A stretch of DNA of 64,000 bases from Nocardia sp. alder85J (GTDB taxonomy: Bacteria; Actinomycetota; Actinomycetes; Mycobacteriales; Mycobacteriaceae), in contig NZ_JAIUCZ020000001.1 of the NCBI RefSeq assembly GCF_020176955.2, positions 372,001 through 436,000 of the forward strand. Reading direction: 5' to 3'. A program made the position numbers and the translations under genes. The notes beneath the pieces were generated by a model. The model saw only the letters and a program-made list of their open reading frames with translations, was not told the DNA's origin and ran no database searches. This document shows positions 8,688 through 17,944 of this stretch, piece by piece. How positions within the stretch are numbered: position 1 is the first letter of the stretch; each line of letters begins with the position of its first letter.

Positions 8688-8882
8688 GCTGACTCCGTTC
8701 GCGGGGGAGAGATGTCTCGCTCGACACAGTCAGGCTAACCTTCAGCAATCACAATTGGGTCACCCGAAAGAGGTGAACACGCCCTGCGAATCCGCACGCA
8801 GAGCGGACCTCGGAGCCCTCGACAAACGCACTCAACTGCCGCTGGTCGCGTGCATGATCATCCGAGAGGACGCAATACTGAG

Positions 8883-9074
8883 ATGTCCGACAAAGCCGGC
8901 AGCAACAGCGACCGGACCGGGAAACGACCGGTGAAAAACCCACCGGATGCCACTGTGGAGATCCGCACCATCGACGGCAACGAGGGCCTGCGCCTGGCCC
9001 GCCGGCAAACGAAGGTCTTCCACGAGATCATGCAATGGCAGCAAGAACGCCAGCAGTGGAGTGTTCCCGGTTGA
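8883..9074 (+). CDS. Small protein, C-terminus altered by an IS insertion
   Basis: 63 residues starting MSDKAGSNSDRTGKRPVK and ending MQWQQERQQWSVPG. It is basic and helical, with no recognised family. It is divergent from the alkyl sulfatase gene. The stop TGA at 9072-9074 lies inside the left end of the IS3 element, so the original protein was probably longer and has been cut. Confidence 0.45.
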   Translation: MSDKAGSNSDRTGKRPVKNPPDATVEIRTIDGNEGLRLARRQTKVFHEIMQWQQERQQWSVPG

Positions 9075-9086
9075 ATGGACACCGGA

Positions 9087-10003
9087 TCAAACCGCGATCT
9101 GACTGATTTCCCTGTATCCTGGGGCATATTCCCGGGGTGTCAAATAGTTGAGCGTAGAATGCCTGCGTTGCACGTTGTAGTAGTTCTCGATCCAGTCGAA
9201 TGTCGCCTTCCGAAGCACCTCCACCGACGGCCACGGCCGAGTGTGGATCAACTCCTTCTCGTAGGTCGCGAACAGCGATTCCGAAACGGCATTATCGAAG
9301 CATGATCCAGTCCGGCCGAGGGGCCAGTGGACGCTGTTCCGGCGGCAATATCGGTCAAATTCTCGCGAAGTATATTGCGCGCCGCGATCGCTGTGAAAGA
9401 TCACACCAGGCTCCGGCCGGCGACGCCCCAGAGCCATTTCCAGTGCCTCGACGACCAGGCCGGTGCGCATATGATCGGCGACGGCCCACCCGATCACCGA
9501 CCGGTCGTGCAGATCGATTACCGTGGCCATATAGGCCCACCCGGACCAGGTTTTCACGTACGTGATGTCGCCACACCAGCGACGGCCCGCACCGTCACCG
9601 GGTACGAAGTCCCGGCCGATGAGGTCCGGTGCGCCGACCGGCCTCGCACCCGCAATCGTGGTCCGCCGGAACGGTTTCGGGTGCCTGCCACGCAGGCCCG
9701 CGGCCCGCATCAACCGCCACCCCCGCTTGCGCGACACCCGCCACCCGGCCACGGCCGGACCTGCATGGATACGGCGCACGCCCGGATTACCGCGCAGTTT
9801 CTCCGATATCGCCCGGATCAGTCCGGTCAACGTGACATCCTCCCGGTCGTGGTCGGACGCGCCACGGCCACGCCACGCGTAATACCCCGGCCGGGAAACA
9901 CCCAGCTCCCGGCACGTGAACTCGATACCGAAACCTCCGGATTCGACCCGGCCCGCGATCGCAGCGAACTTTACCGCTGGTCTTTCGCGAACCAGGTCGC
10001 AAC
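9087..10003 (-). CDS. IS3-family transposase OrfB (made as an OrfAB fusion)
   Basis: From the A7 site the -1 frame reads DLVRERPAVKFAAIAGRVES and CRELGVSRPGYYAW, then the HTH_21-like segment and the DDE core: WCGDITYVKTWSGW (Asp), FHSDRGAQYTSREF (Asp) and GSCFDNAVSESLFATYEKEL (Glu). The typical tail is NYYNVQRRHSTLNYLTPREY. All catalytic residues are present and no internal stop is seen, so the element looks competent. Confidence 0.88.
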
Positions 10004-10270
10004 TTTTTTTGCGAACGCGACCTGCATCTTCAACTCCGCGTTCTCCGCACGCAAACGCTCCAACTCGGCCCGCTCCGAGTCGGTCAAATCCTGGCCGGCG
10101 GATTCATCGCCGCCGGATTCCTTCGCCTTCTTCAACCAATTCCTCAACGTCATCTCGTGGACACCGATATTTCGTGCCACCTCAGCCACCGGCCGACCTT
10201 CATCCCGAACGAATCCTACCGCCTGAGCCTTGTACTCATCGGTGAACCTCCGCCGCGTCGATCCCACCAC
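9971..10270 (-). CDS. IS3-family transposase OrfA
   Basis: 99 residues. The helix-turn-helix region RRRFTDEYKAQAVGFVRDEG and VAEVARNIGVHEMTLRNWL is followed by a leucine zipper (RAELERLRAENAELKMQV). Near its end the minus strand has seven A residues (10004-10010), a slippery site at which a -1 shift leads into OrfB. Confidence 0.9.
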   Translation of the reverse strand: MVGSTRRRFTDEYKAQAVGFVRDEGRPVAEVARNIGVHEMTLRNWLKKAKESGGDESAGQDLTDSERAELERLRAENAELKMQVAFAKKVATWFAKDQR

Positions 10271-10420
10271 TGAACTCCCGTACTACCGGGCGGCTTTGGC
10301 CCTCGTGTCCACCGAACCGGGAACGGTCCAGCCGCGGCCCTGATCACCCTTGCGGGCAAGGGATATCACGGCAGCGACTGCGCCTTCACCATGGACAAGG
10401 GCCGTGACAAGCCGGCCTCG

Positions 10421-10580
10421 GCGGCGAAGCCGAAGAGAACGACGAGCTGGCCGCGGAACTTCAGCGGTTGGTGCGGGACAACTACTCCAAGCACGCCTAC
10501 CCGCGCGCGGTCCACTTATCGACGCGCTTCCGAACACCCCCAGCGGCAAGATCCAGCGGTACCTGCTGTGGCAGCGGTGA
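10421..10580 (+). pseudogene. C-terminal fragment of an AMP-forming acyl-CoA ligase
   Basis: One frame reads ELAAELQRLVRDNYSKHAYP and RAVH. After a one-base deletion near 10519 a second frame gives IDALPNTPSGKIQRYLLWQR and a stop. This is the last 50 or so residues of an acetyl/benzoyl/medium-chain-type CoA ligase, including the catalytic Lys of PSGK. The rest of the gene is gone, probably through events linked to the IS3 element 100 bases upstream. Confidence 0.7.
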
Positions 10581-10742
10581 CCGGCGCCCGTGTCACGGTG
10601 TGTCGCGTCGGTCTGGATCTCACGTTCGGCCCGCCGTCCCATCATCGGGTCGCCACCGGCTACGGCTTCACCCTTGCCGGCCTGCCACCTGTTGCGCCGC
10701 GTCACCACGTCGGCAGCCGTCCGACAGTTACAAGGGACCGCT

Positions 10743-11336
10743 TCAGAGCAGGCCCTGGCCGCGGGCGTTGGCGATGAGCTGGACTCGGTTCCGGGCGCCG
10801 AGCTTGTGCATCACGGTGCGCAGGTAGGTCTTCACGGTGTTCACCGACAGGTTCAGCTCGGTGCCGATTTCGGGATTGGTATGCCCGGCCGCGACCAGCC
10901 GGAGCACGTCGTATTCCCGGGCGGTGACCGGCGCGGTCGACGACGCGGGCGCGCCGGTCCGAAAGGTCCCGGTGCGGACGACGCTGCGGATGGCGTCCCG
11001 GATCGTCTTGCTGCCCGCGTGTTTCACCAGGATCCCGCAGGCGCCGGCGGCCAGCGTCGGTGCCACTGCGGCGTGTTCGGGAAATGCGGTGAACAGCAGA
11101 ATGCGGCAGTCCGGGCTGGCCCGGTGCACCGCGGGCACGACGTCGGCGGCGAGACAGTCGGGCAGCCGCAGGTCGAGCAGCACGACGTCGGGCCGTTCCG
11201 CGGCGCAGACCGTCACTGCTTCCGCACCCGTGCCGGCGTGGCCGACGACAACCATGTCCGGGTACCGCTGTAACTGCGCGGCGACGCCGTCGTGGACGAC
11301 GGGATGGTCGTCCACGATCACGATGCGGGTCAGCAC
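10743..11336 (-). CDS. NarL/FixJ-type response regulator
   Basis: 197 residues. The receiver domain (about 1-118) has the acidic pocket VDDHP, phosphoacceptor Asp55 in VVLLDLRLPD, and the conserved Lys at LVKHAG. The LuxR-type HTH (about 135-197) reads VTAREYDVLRLVAAGHTNPE, IGTELNLSVNTVKTYLRTVM and HKLGARNRVQL. Its start overlaps the end of the histidine kinase gene by 7 bases, so the pair is translationally coupled. Targets are not evident; the divergent acyl-CoA ligase region is a candidate. Confidence 0.92.
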   Translation of the reverse strand: MLTRIVIVDDHPVVHDGVAAQLQRYPDMVVVGHAGTGAEAVTVCAAERPDVVLLDLRLPDCLAADVVPAVHRASPDCRILLFTAFPEHAAVAPTLAAGACGILVKHAGSKTIRDAIRSVVRTGTFRTGAPASSTAPVTAREYDVLRLVAAGHTNPEIGTELNLSVNTVKTYLRTVMHKLGARNRVQLIANARGQGLL

Positions 11337-12448
11337 GGCAGCCGGGCCCGCCAGATCGTGCCCCCGTCCGGATCGGACACGACCCGGACGGAACCACCCA
11401 ACCGGGCGAGCGCTTCGGCGGTGCTGGTGAGTCCGAGGCCGGGCGCGTAGTCCGGCCGCAAGCCCACGCCGTCGTCGTGCACGGCGATCGTCAGCCAGGG
11501 ATCACTTCGTCGCACCGATACTGTGACGGCGCTGGCGTGCGCGTGCTTTTCCACGTTCAGCAGGGCTTCGCGGACCGCGGTGAGGAGAACGTCCGATCGG
11601 GACGGGGCGAGCTCGGGCGGTTCCTCGTCCAGGATGACGAGCTCCGCGGGTAGGCCGGTGCGGTCGGCGAAGGACTCGCAGTCCGCGCGCAGCGCGACCC
11701 CGAGCGCGAGCGCGGCCGGCGACGAACGCAGCGTGCGCAGCGAATCGCGCAGGGCCGCGGTCGCTTCCGCAGCCTGCCTTTGCAACCGGCCGAGCCGGGC
11801 GCGCAGTTCGGGGTCGGTCTGGTTGGCTTCGGCGAGATCGGCCATACCGGAACCGATGGCGAACAACAGCGCACCCACGCTGTCGTGCAGGTCGGCCGCT
11901 ATCCGCCGACGTTCCTCGTGGACCGCGATCTCCCGGCTCAGCCGGGCGCGTTCGGCGACCGAAACCGCCAGCGCCGCCTGGGCCGCGATCGCCGAGGCGC
12001 GTTCGATGTCACGGTCGCCGAACGTTCCGTCCTCGCGGGGGCCGAGGGCGAGGACGCCGAGCGGTTCGCCGTCGCGGAGCAACGGGACGGCCAGCACCCG
12101 CCGCACCTTTTCGGTGGCCATCTGGCGATCGAAGTCGTGGGTGATTTTTTGGCTGCGGAAGTAGTCGTCGACCCATTCCGCGCGCCCGGCCCGGAACACC
12201 TTGCCGGTCAAGCCCGTGTCGGGCGGCACCCGCAGCGCGCGGAGCACGCCTGTCCAATCGCCGGTGACCTGTTCCAGTGTCAGCACACCGTCCGCGTCGG
12301 GACGGGCGGTCCAGGCCACATCCGAGCCCTCGGCGAGCAGCGCCAGGGCGCGCCGCAGCGCCTCGCCACGGTCCAGCGCGGCAAGCAGGTCGGTGTACTG
12401 CTCGTCGAGTCGGACAAGCGGGTGCGCTCGCATGTCCACATCAAACAC
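11330..12448 (-). CDS. GAF-domain sensor histidine kinase (HisKA_3 class)
   Basis: 372 residues without membrane segments, so cytoplasmic. A GAF domain spans about 28-165 (GLTGKVFRAGRAEWVDDYF, RVLAVPLLRDGEPLGVLALG). The dimerisation/phosphoacceptor helix has His188 in EERRRIAADLHDSVGALLFA. The HATPase domain has the N box VREALLNVEKHAHASAV and G boxes HDDGVGLRP and GLGLTSTAEAL. It pairs with the overlapping NarL-type regulator. The GAF domain suggests sensing of a small ligand or redox state. Confidence 0.9.
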   Translation of the reverse strand: MFDVDMRAHPLVRLDEQYTDLLAALDRGEALRRALALLAEGSDVAWTARPDADGVLTLEQVTGDWTGVLRALRVPPDTGLTGKVFRAGRAEWVDDYFRSQKITHDFDRQMATEKVRRVLAVPLLRDGEPLGVLALGPREDGTFGDRDIERASAIAAQAALAVSVAERARLSREIAVHEERRRIAADLHDSVGALLFAIGSGMADLAEANQTDPELRARLGRLQRQAAEATAALRDSLRTLRSSPAALALGVALRADCESFADRTGLPAELVILDEEPPELAPSRSDVLLTAVREALLNVEKHAHASAVTVSVRRSDPWLTIAVHDDGVGLRPDYAPGLGLTSTAEALARLGGSVRVVSDPDGGTIWRARLPC

Positions 12449-12570
12449 TGCGCGCCGGTGTCTGTCACGGCCGGAATTCTTCCGCCGCTACACCCATTCG
12501 GGTGTGCCGGGGTCGTCGCCGGTCTGTCAGAGTCCGGTCATTCTCATCGGTGCGAGGAACGAGGCGACCT

Positions 12571-12726
12571 GTGCTTGACGTGACGATCGAACACGACGTG
12601 CCGGCCACCAGGCGCGACGGTGTCGTCCTGCGGGCCGACGTCTACCGCCCGGCAGCGGACGAACCATGGCCGGTGCTGTCGAGCCCACCAGTGATCCCGG
12701 CTCCGGTGAAAGGTCAGCGGGCGTGA
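12571..12726 (+). pseudogene. N-terminal fragment of a CocE/NonD-type hydrolase
   Basis: From GTG 12571 the frame reads [20 protein letters not shown] and [16 protein letters not shown], the opening of X-Pro dipeptidyl-peptidase/CocE-like acyl hydrolases (normally about 550 residues). It then runs into unrelated residues and stops at the start of the acyl-CoA ligase gene. No catalytic residue remains. The ligase has therefore been joined to a deleted hydrolase gene. Confidence 0.6.
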
Positions 12727-14378
12727 ACAGCAGCACGGCACAGTCCTACGCTTCCGGCACTTCCGACGTGCCGCTGCTCGGCGACACCATCGGGGACGAC
12801 TTCGACCGCACCGTCGCCGCGGGCCCAGACCGGGAAGCCCTGGTCGAGGTGCCGACGGGACGGCGGTGGACCTACGCGCAACTGCGCGACGACGTCGACG
12901 TCCTCGCGCTGGGTCTGCTGGAGACCGGCGTGGCGAAGGGCGACCGGGTCGGGATCTGGGCACCGAACATGGCCGAGTGGACGCTGCTGCAGTACGCGAC
13001 GGCGAAGATCGGCGCCATCCTCGTCAACATCAACCCGAGCTACCGGACGCACGAACTCGAGTACGTGCTGACGGAGGCCGGGATCTCGGTGCTGGTGTCG
13101 GCGCGGGAGTTCAAGACCTCGGACTACGCCGGAATGATCGAGGAAGTTCGCGGGAACTGTCCTCAGCTGCGTGCGGTGGTGCTGATCGGATCCGGCGACT
13201 GGGACGGGTTGCTGGCGGCAGGCCGAAGCGGGGAAGCGGCCCGGCTGGCGGCGGCGCAGGCGGCCTTGTCCCCGGACGACCCGATCAACATCCAGTACAC
13301 CTCCGGGACGACGGGTTTCCCGAAGGGCGCGACCCTGTCGCACCACAACATCCTCAACAACGGGTACTTCGTCGGCGCGCTGTGCGGCTACACGCCGGAG
13401 GACAGGGTGTGTATCCCGGTGCCGTTCTATCACTGCTTCGGCATGGTGATGGGCAATCTGGCCTGCACCTCACGCGGCTGCACGATGGTCATCCCGGCAC
13501 CGGGCTTCGACCCCGGGGCGACCCTCGAAGCGGTGCAGCGAGAGCGATGCACCTCGCTGTACGGCGTGCCGACGATGTTCATCGCCGAGCTCAACCACCC
13601 GGACTTCGCGAACTACGACCTCTCGAGCCTGCGCACCGGGATCATGGCCGGGTCGCCGTGCCCGAGCGAGGTGATGAGGCAGGTCGTGTCCCGGATGGGC
13701 ATGGAGCAGGTCACCATCTGTTACGGCATGACCGAGACCAGTCCCGTCTCGACCCAGACGCGCATGGACGACTCCCTCGAACTGCGCGTCTCGACGGTCG
13801 GGCGGGTGCACCCGCATCTGGAGATCAAACTGGTCGACCCGGTCACCGGCCTGACCGTGCCGCGCGGCGAGGCCGGAGAACTGTGCACCCGCGGGTACTC
13901 GGTGATGCTGGGCTACTGGAACGACCCGGAGAAGACCGCCGAGGTCATCGACGCCGCACGGTGGATGCACACCGGCGACCTCGCGGTCATGGACGCCGAC
14001 GGGTACGTCGACATCACCGGCCGGATCAAGGACATGGTCATCCGCGGCGGGGAAAACATCTACCCGCGCGAAATCGAGGAGTTCCTCTTCACCCACCCCG
14101 ACATCGTCGACGCGCAGGTCATCGGCGTGCCGGACGTCAAGTACGGCGAAGAGCTCTGTGCGTGGGTCAAGGTCCGAGACGGAGCGGGCGAGGTGACGGC
14201 CGAGAGCCTCCGGGCCTTCGCCACCGGGAAACTCGCGCATTACAAGATCCCGCGGTACGTCCTGGTCGTGGACGACTTCCCGATGACCGTCACCGGGAAG
14301 ATCCGCAAGGTCGAGATGCGAGAAAAGTCCGTCCAAGTCCTCGACCTGGGCGACGCCGCCGCGAGCAGGAACGCGTGA
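12723..14378 (+). CDS. Fatty-acyl-CoA synthetase (FadD-type AMP-binding enzyme)
   Basis: 551 residues from GTG 12723, which is preceded by GAAAGG; an in-frame ATG at 12666 is an alternative. The N-terminal domain has the P-loop motif [11 protein letters not shown] (about 192-202), then [10 protein letters not shown] and [11 protein letters not shown]. The signature [20 protein letters not shown] and YPREIEEF mark the hinge, and the C-terminal catalytic Lys lies in [10 protein letters not shown]. It activates a medium- or long-chain carboxylic acid through an acyl-adenylate. It sits between gene fragments, divergent from the two-component system, which suggests arrival by transfer. Confidence 0.92.
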   Translation: MNSSTAQSYASGTSDVPLLGDTIGDDFDRTVAAGPDREALVEVPTGRRWTYAQLRDDVDVLALGLLETGVAKGDRVGIWAPNMAEWTLLQYATAKIGAILVNINPSYRTHELEYVLTEAGISVLVSAREFKTSDYAGMIEEVRGNCPQLRAVVLIGSGDWDGLLAAGRSGEAARLAAAQAALSPDDPINIQYTSGTTGFPKGATLSHHNILNNGYFVGALCGYTPEDRVCIPVPFYHCFGMVMGNLACTSRGCTMVIPAPGFDPGATLEAVQRERCTSLYGVPTMFIAELNHPDFANYDLSSLRTGIMAGSPCPSEVMRQVVSRMGMEQVTICYGMTETSPVSTQTRMDDSLELRVSTVGRVHPHLEIKLVDPVTGLTVPRGEAGELCTRGYSVMLGYWNDPEKTAEVIDAARWMHTGDLAVMDADGYVDITGRIKDMVIRGGENIYPREIEEFLFTHPDIVDAQVIGVPDVKYGEELCAWVKVRDGAGEVTAESLRAFATGKLAHYKIPRYVLVVDDFPMTVTGKIRKVEMREKSVQVLDLGDAAASRNA

Positions 14379-14478
14379 GTGCTGATCAGCCGACGACCGG
14401 TCGGGAGCCTTGCGGGCCGGGCCAGGTACTCGTTGTCCTCGACGTGGTGCAGCACCGCCGCGGACACGCGCTCGCGAC

Positions 14479-15056
14479 GTGAGTGCGGAACGTTTCCACA
14501 AGCTCAACGATTCCGGTCTTTCCGACGAGGATCATCTGCGGCGCCAGCATGAACTCCTGAGCGACCGGATTGTTCGCCATCAAGCCATGGTCGCGCTGAT
14601 CGACAGGGAGCTCAGTGCCCGTAAGGCCGGTATCACCCTCACGCCTGCCGAACGACTCGAGGTCTTCGGCGGCGACCGTCTCGTCGACACCGCCGACGAA
14701 GCCGAGCAACGTTGGGGCGGCCTGCCGGAGTTCGTCGAGCGACAGCATCGAAGCAGCCGATACACCAAACAGGACTGGCTGGCTCTGCGCGCCGAACAGC
14801 GCGACATCCACCAGTCACTCGCCGACGCGATGCACGCAGGCACTCCACCTGACGATCCGGCAGTCACAGACCTGGCAGAACGACACCGCCGACACCTCGA
14901 ACGCTGGTTCCACGACTGCGATTTCGACACACATCGCCGCTTGGCCGAGGAGTACCGAGCCAATCGCAGACTCGGACTCAACTACGACGACATGGCCCCT
15001 GGACTATCGCAGTACATTCACGACGCGATCCTGGCGAACTGCCGCCGCGCCAGTGT
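14479..15056 (+). pseudogene. TipAS-domain fragment of a MerR-family regulator
   Basis: The frame reads LRRQHELLSDRIVRHQAMVA (end of a MerR dimerisation helix), then LTPAERLEVFGGD, LADAMHAGTPPDDPAVTDLA, HRRHLERWFHDCDFDTHRRL and LGLNYDDMAPGLSQYIHDAI. This is the TipAS thiopeptide-type ligand-binding domain, about 140 residues, nearly complete. The MerR HTH that should precede it (about 70 residues) is missing. Downstream the sequence passes in another frame into a PucR-type regulator tail. A GTG at 14479 could start a free TipAS-like protein; such HTH-less forms exist (TipAS itself), so function is not excluded. Confidence 0.7.
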
Positions 15057-15107
15057 GTCGCCGCCGGGAAAGCAGACCCGCACAGAGGCTGGCAACAGCA
15101 GACGCGG

Positions 15108-15929
15108 GTGCACGAGGTGCTCGCCCTGGTCTACGGCAGCACCATGCTCGCCCTCGAACTCGCACATCAACGCACTCTCGCCGAGATCGAACTGCGGCTA
15201 CGTCGCGAGCTCGTCGACGATCTCGCCGCCGGCACCGACAACGACCGTGCCTACGCCCGCGCAGAAGCGTTGGGGCACGACCTGCACGGAACGCACTACG
15301 TTGTCGTGGTGCACAACCCGGGCCGCGCCGACGATGCGATCGCAGACGCCGCGAGCCGCGCCGCGTCGGCGCTGAGCCTGCAATACATCCAGGGCCGCCA
15401 CAACGGAACGGTCGTGCTGATCACCGACCGCAGACCGGATCCAGGCGCCTTCCACCACGCGATCCACGAACGCCTCGACGCCACACCGATCACCATCGGA
15501 ATCAGCGATCGATGTAAGCAGCCGTGCGATTTCGTGCGCTCGTTCGCCGACGCACACCGGGCCGTCCACATCCGGCTGAAGTCGCGAATCCCGGACGGCG
15601 CGACGGCATTCGAAGAACTCGGCTTCTATCGTCTGGTCGACGCCGCGCACGCCGACGGTCAGGTCGATCGCTTCGTACGCGAATGGCTCGGCACACTCCT
15701 GGACTACGATGTCACCCGGCATTCGGATCTCGTGTACACCCTGGCCCAGTATCTCGAATGCGGCGGCAACTACGACGATTCCGCCGACGTACTACACATC
15801 CATCGCAGCACCCTGCGCTATCGCCTCGGCCGCATCCGCGAACTCACCGGCTTCGACCTACGTGATGTGAATATCCGATTCAATCTCCAAGCCGCAACGC
15901 GCGCATGGCAATTGCTGTCCCCGGGCTGA
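15108..15929 (+). CDS. PucR/CdaR-type transcriptional regulator, N-terminally truncated
   Basis: 273 residues from GTG 15108. The segment STMLALELAHQRTLAEIELR marks the end of a lost sensory (GAF-like) domain. A GGDEF-like middle (about 30-150) follows, then the C-terminal PucR HTH_30: LVYTLAQYLECGGNYDDSAD, VLHIHRSTLRYRLGRIRELT and GFDLRDVNIRFNLQAATRAW. Normal relatives have 400-550 residues. The reading frame remains open upstream to about 15040, and the junction with the TipAS fragment lies there. DNA binding may persist without sensing. Confidence 0.75.
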   Translation: MHEVLALVYGSTMLALELAHQRTLAEIELRLRRELVDDLAAGTDNDRAYARAEALGHDLHGTHYVVVVHNPGRADDAIADAASRAASALSLQYIQGRHNGTVVLITDRRPDPGAFHHAIHERLDATPITIGISDRCKQPCDFVRSFADAHRAVHIRLKSRIPDGATAFEELGFYRLVDAAHADGQVDRFVREWLGTLLDYDVTRHSDLVYTLAQYLECGGNYDDSADVLHIHRSTLRYRLGRIRELTGFDLRDVNIRFNLQAATRAWQLLSPG

Positions 15930-15950
15930 CCCGTCGACATAATCCACTGC

Positions 15951-16364
15951 TCACATCGCCGCCACGGCCGCCTCGGCGACGGCTTTGTCCTGCTCTCCGG
16001 TGCCACCGCTGACGCCGACCGCGCCGACGACCCGGCCGTTGCGCCGCAGCGGCACACCGCCGGCGAAGATCATGATGCGCCCCCCGTTGGAGGCGTGTAT
16101 CCCGTAGAACTGCCCTCCCGGACCCGCGTCGGCCGCGAGGTCCTCGGTCGAGATGTCCAGCGCCCGCGCGGTGAACGCCTTGTTGATCGAGATGTCGATG
16201 CTGGCGATCCAGGCACCATCCATGCGCACGTGGGCCACGAGGTTGCCGCCGGCATCGACCACCGCGATGTTCGACGGCGACTCGATCTCCTCGGCTTTGG
16301 CCTGTCCGGCGGCGATCATCCGCTGCGCATCGTCGAGGGACACCGAGGTCTGGTTCACTGTCAT
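15951..16364 (-). CDS. GlcG/HbpS-like heme-binding (DUF336) protein
   Basis: 137 residues, full length for the family. Typical segments are VSLDDAQRMIAAGQAKAEEI, NIAVVDAGGNLVAHVRMDGA, SINKAFTARAL, GGRIMIFAGGVPLRRNGRVV and GAVGVSGGTGEQDKAVAEAA. Members bind heme or occur in glycolate, diol or alcohol degradation loci. The ATG overlaps the TGA of a 35-codon frame upstream, and a zinc alcohol/formaldehyde dehydrogenase gene precedes both, so a three-gene operon is likely. Confidence 0.85.
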   Translation of the reverse strand: MTVNQTSVSLDDAQRMIAAGQAKAEEIESPSNIAVVDAGGNLVAHVRMDGAWIASIDISINKAFTARALDISTEDLAADAGPGGQFYGIHASNGGRIMIFAGGVPLRRNGRVVGAVGVSGGTGEQDKAVAEAAVAAM

Positions 16365-16468
16365 GACCCGCTCCCTCGGGGCTTCGCGAACAGCTCGACG
16401 ACCGCCCGACGGGACGCCCCGGCGGCGGTCGATATCGCGATCCGCTTGCCCCGCAGTGTCGTTGCCAT
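16361..16468 (-). CDS. Small coupled open frame (35 aa)
   Basis: MATTLRGKRIAISTAAGASR and RAVVELFAKPRGSGS. A good GAGAGGAGC site precedes the ATG, and the stop TGA overlaps the ATG of the GlcG-like gene (ATGA). The opening residembles the first strand of DJ-1/PfpI-type proteins (LRGKRIAI), so it may be the stub of such a gene that now acts to couple translation. It has no membrane segment. Confidence 0.45.
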   Translation of the reverse strand: MATTLRGKRIAISTAAGASRRAVVELFAKPRGSGS

Positions 16469-16496
16469 GGTTGTGCTCCTCTCGGTCCGGGACGCC

Positions 16497-17636
16497 TCAC
16501 GGATGCATGACGACCTTGGTCCATCCGTCGTCCCGGGCATCGAAATGCTGATAGCCGGACTCGGCCTCGGCCAGCGGGAGTTCGTGAGAAACGATCCAGG
16601 ACGGTGTGGCCCGGCCCTGGTGGATCAGGTCGCGCAGCTGCCGGTTGTAGTGCTTGACGTTGGCCTGTCCGGTACCGATCTTCTGCCCCTTGAACCAGAA
16701 TTTGCCCATGTCGAAGGCGATTTTGCCGTTGCGTTCGAGTTCGTCGGGGCCGTGTCGGTCCTGCGGCAGGAAGATGCCGACCACGCCGATGTGGCCGGTG
16801 AAGCGCACCGAGTCGACGAGCCGGTTCATCGTCATCGCGGCGTCTTCGTGACCTTGCGGGTCGTGCGCCTGGTACCCGACACATTCACAGCCCTTGTCGG
16901 CACCGTGCCCGTCGGTCTGATCGAGGACCTGCTCGACCGGGTCGCCGGTGGAGTCGTCGATGGGTACGGCCCCGATCTGCTCGGCGAGCCGCAGCCGGTC
17001 GGGGTGCCGGTCGACGATCATCACCTTGCTCGCGCCCTGGATCATCGCCGAGTACGCCGCCATCAGACCGACCGGCCCGGCTCCGTAGATCACCATCGAA
17101 TCGCCGGGTTGCATGTCGGCCAGGCGAGTGCAGTGCCATCCGGTGGGAAAGATGTCGGAGAGCATCACGTAGTCGGTTTCCTTGTCCGCGGCATCCTCGG
17201 GCAGCCGCAGACAGTTGAAGTCGCCGAACGGCACCCGCAGATACTCCGCCTGTCCGCCCCAGAACGGTCCCATCCCCGCGAAACCGAATGCGGCGCCGGC
17301 CATCTTCGGATCCGGATGTACCGTCAGGCAGAACGCGGTCAGACCTTCCTCGCAGTTTCGGCAGAAACCGCAGCCGATGTTGAACGGCAGGCACACCCGA
17401 TCCCCAGGTGAGACCTTGACCACCGCATTGCCCACCCCTGCCACGATCCCCAAATTCTCGTGACCGAGGACCATCCCGGGCTCCAGATCGGTGCGGCCCT
17501 CGTACATGTGTAGATCCGATCCGCAAATATTGGTGCTGGTGATCTTCACCAGCACATCGGTCGGCTCTTCGATCCTCGCATCGGGCACATTTTTCACATG
17601 GACCTCACGTGGCCCGTCGTACACCAGCGCTTTCAT
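16497..17636 (-). CDS. Zinc-dependent formaldehyde/alcohol dehydrogenase (glutathione-independent FdhA-like)
   Basis: 379-residue medium-chain dehydrogenase. Catalytic zinc ligands are Cys38 (NICGSD) and His59-Glu60 (GHENLG). Structural zinc cysteines 89, 92, 95 and 103 lie in GCGFCRNCEEGLTAFC. The NAD site is MVIYGAGPVGLMAAYSAM with VDRHPDR after beta-2. The long insertion CECVGYQAHDPQGHEDAA and the tail match glutathione-independent formaldehyde dehydrogenases, which bind NAD tightly. Likely role: oxidation or dismutation of formaldehyde or other short aldehydes. It is first in an operon with the 35-aa frame and the GlcG-like gene. Confidence 0.9.
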   Translation of the reverse strand: MKALVYDGPREVHVKNVPDARIEEPTDVLVKITSTNICGSDLHMYEGRTDLEPGMVLGHENLGIVAGVGNAVVKVSPGDRVCLPFNIGCGFCRNCEEGLTAFCLTVHPDPKMAGAAFGFAGMGPFWGGQAEYLRVPFGDFNCLRLPEDAADKETDYVMLSDIFPTGWHCTRLADMQPGDSMVIYGAGPVGLMAAYSAMIQGASKVMIVDRHPDRLRLAEQIGAVPIDDSTGDPVEQVLDQTDGHGADKGCECVGYQAHDPQGHEDAAMTMNRLVDSVRFTGHIGVVGIFLPQDRHGPDELERNGKIAFDMGKFWFKGQKIGTGQANVKHYNRQLRDLIHQGRATPSWIVSHELPLAEAESGYQHFDARDDGWTKVVMHP

Positions 17637-17944
17637 CTCGACACTCCCTCACATGCGGCGTTTCCGGTTGATGCCCGGCAGGCGGTGACATGCGAGCGAC
17701 CGACCGAATGAACATTGCTGCCGGGGCAGACAACGCGACTGCGCGCGGAATTGGCGACCATATCGGGACGTTGGCACACCGCCATGTTTCACAATACGGC
17801 CGATCAGCAGTGGGCGCGTTCCCGGCGTGGGATTCCCTCCACCAAGGAGTCTCCTCTTTCGGCTCCACGATCGCTAGGGGGGTCGATATTTTTCTATTGA
17901 TTTGCGGGGCTCGATCGGCTCCTTTCCTGCAACGGTTGCCGAGT
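17637..17944. other. Intergenic region without a recognisable gene
   Basis: About 300 bases upstream of the dehydrogenase. It is lower in GC near 17880-17900 (a run of T and A) than its surroundings. It should contain the promoter of the minus-strand dehydrogenase operon, but no convincing -35/-10 pair was identified. Confidence 0.4.

Larger units (their letters stand above)
9071..10316 (-). mobile_element. Complete IS3-family insertion sequence, about 1246 bp
   Basis: The ends show short imperfect inverted repeats: TTGAATGGACAC at 9071-9082 against TTCGGTGGACAC read inward from 10316. Two transposase frames overlap through a programmed-frameshift signal. A target duplication of 3 bp is expected, but the exact boundary is uncertain by one base, so none is claimed. 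Confidence 0.8.

Noticed and set aside
30..10316. The left 10 kb as a prophage or integrative element
   Set aside because: No integrase, phage structural, replication or conjugation genes were found; simple accumulation of insertion sequences explains it.
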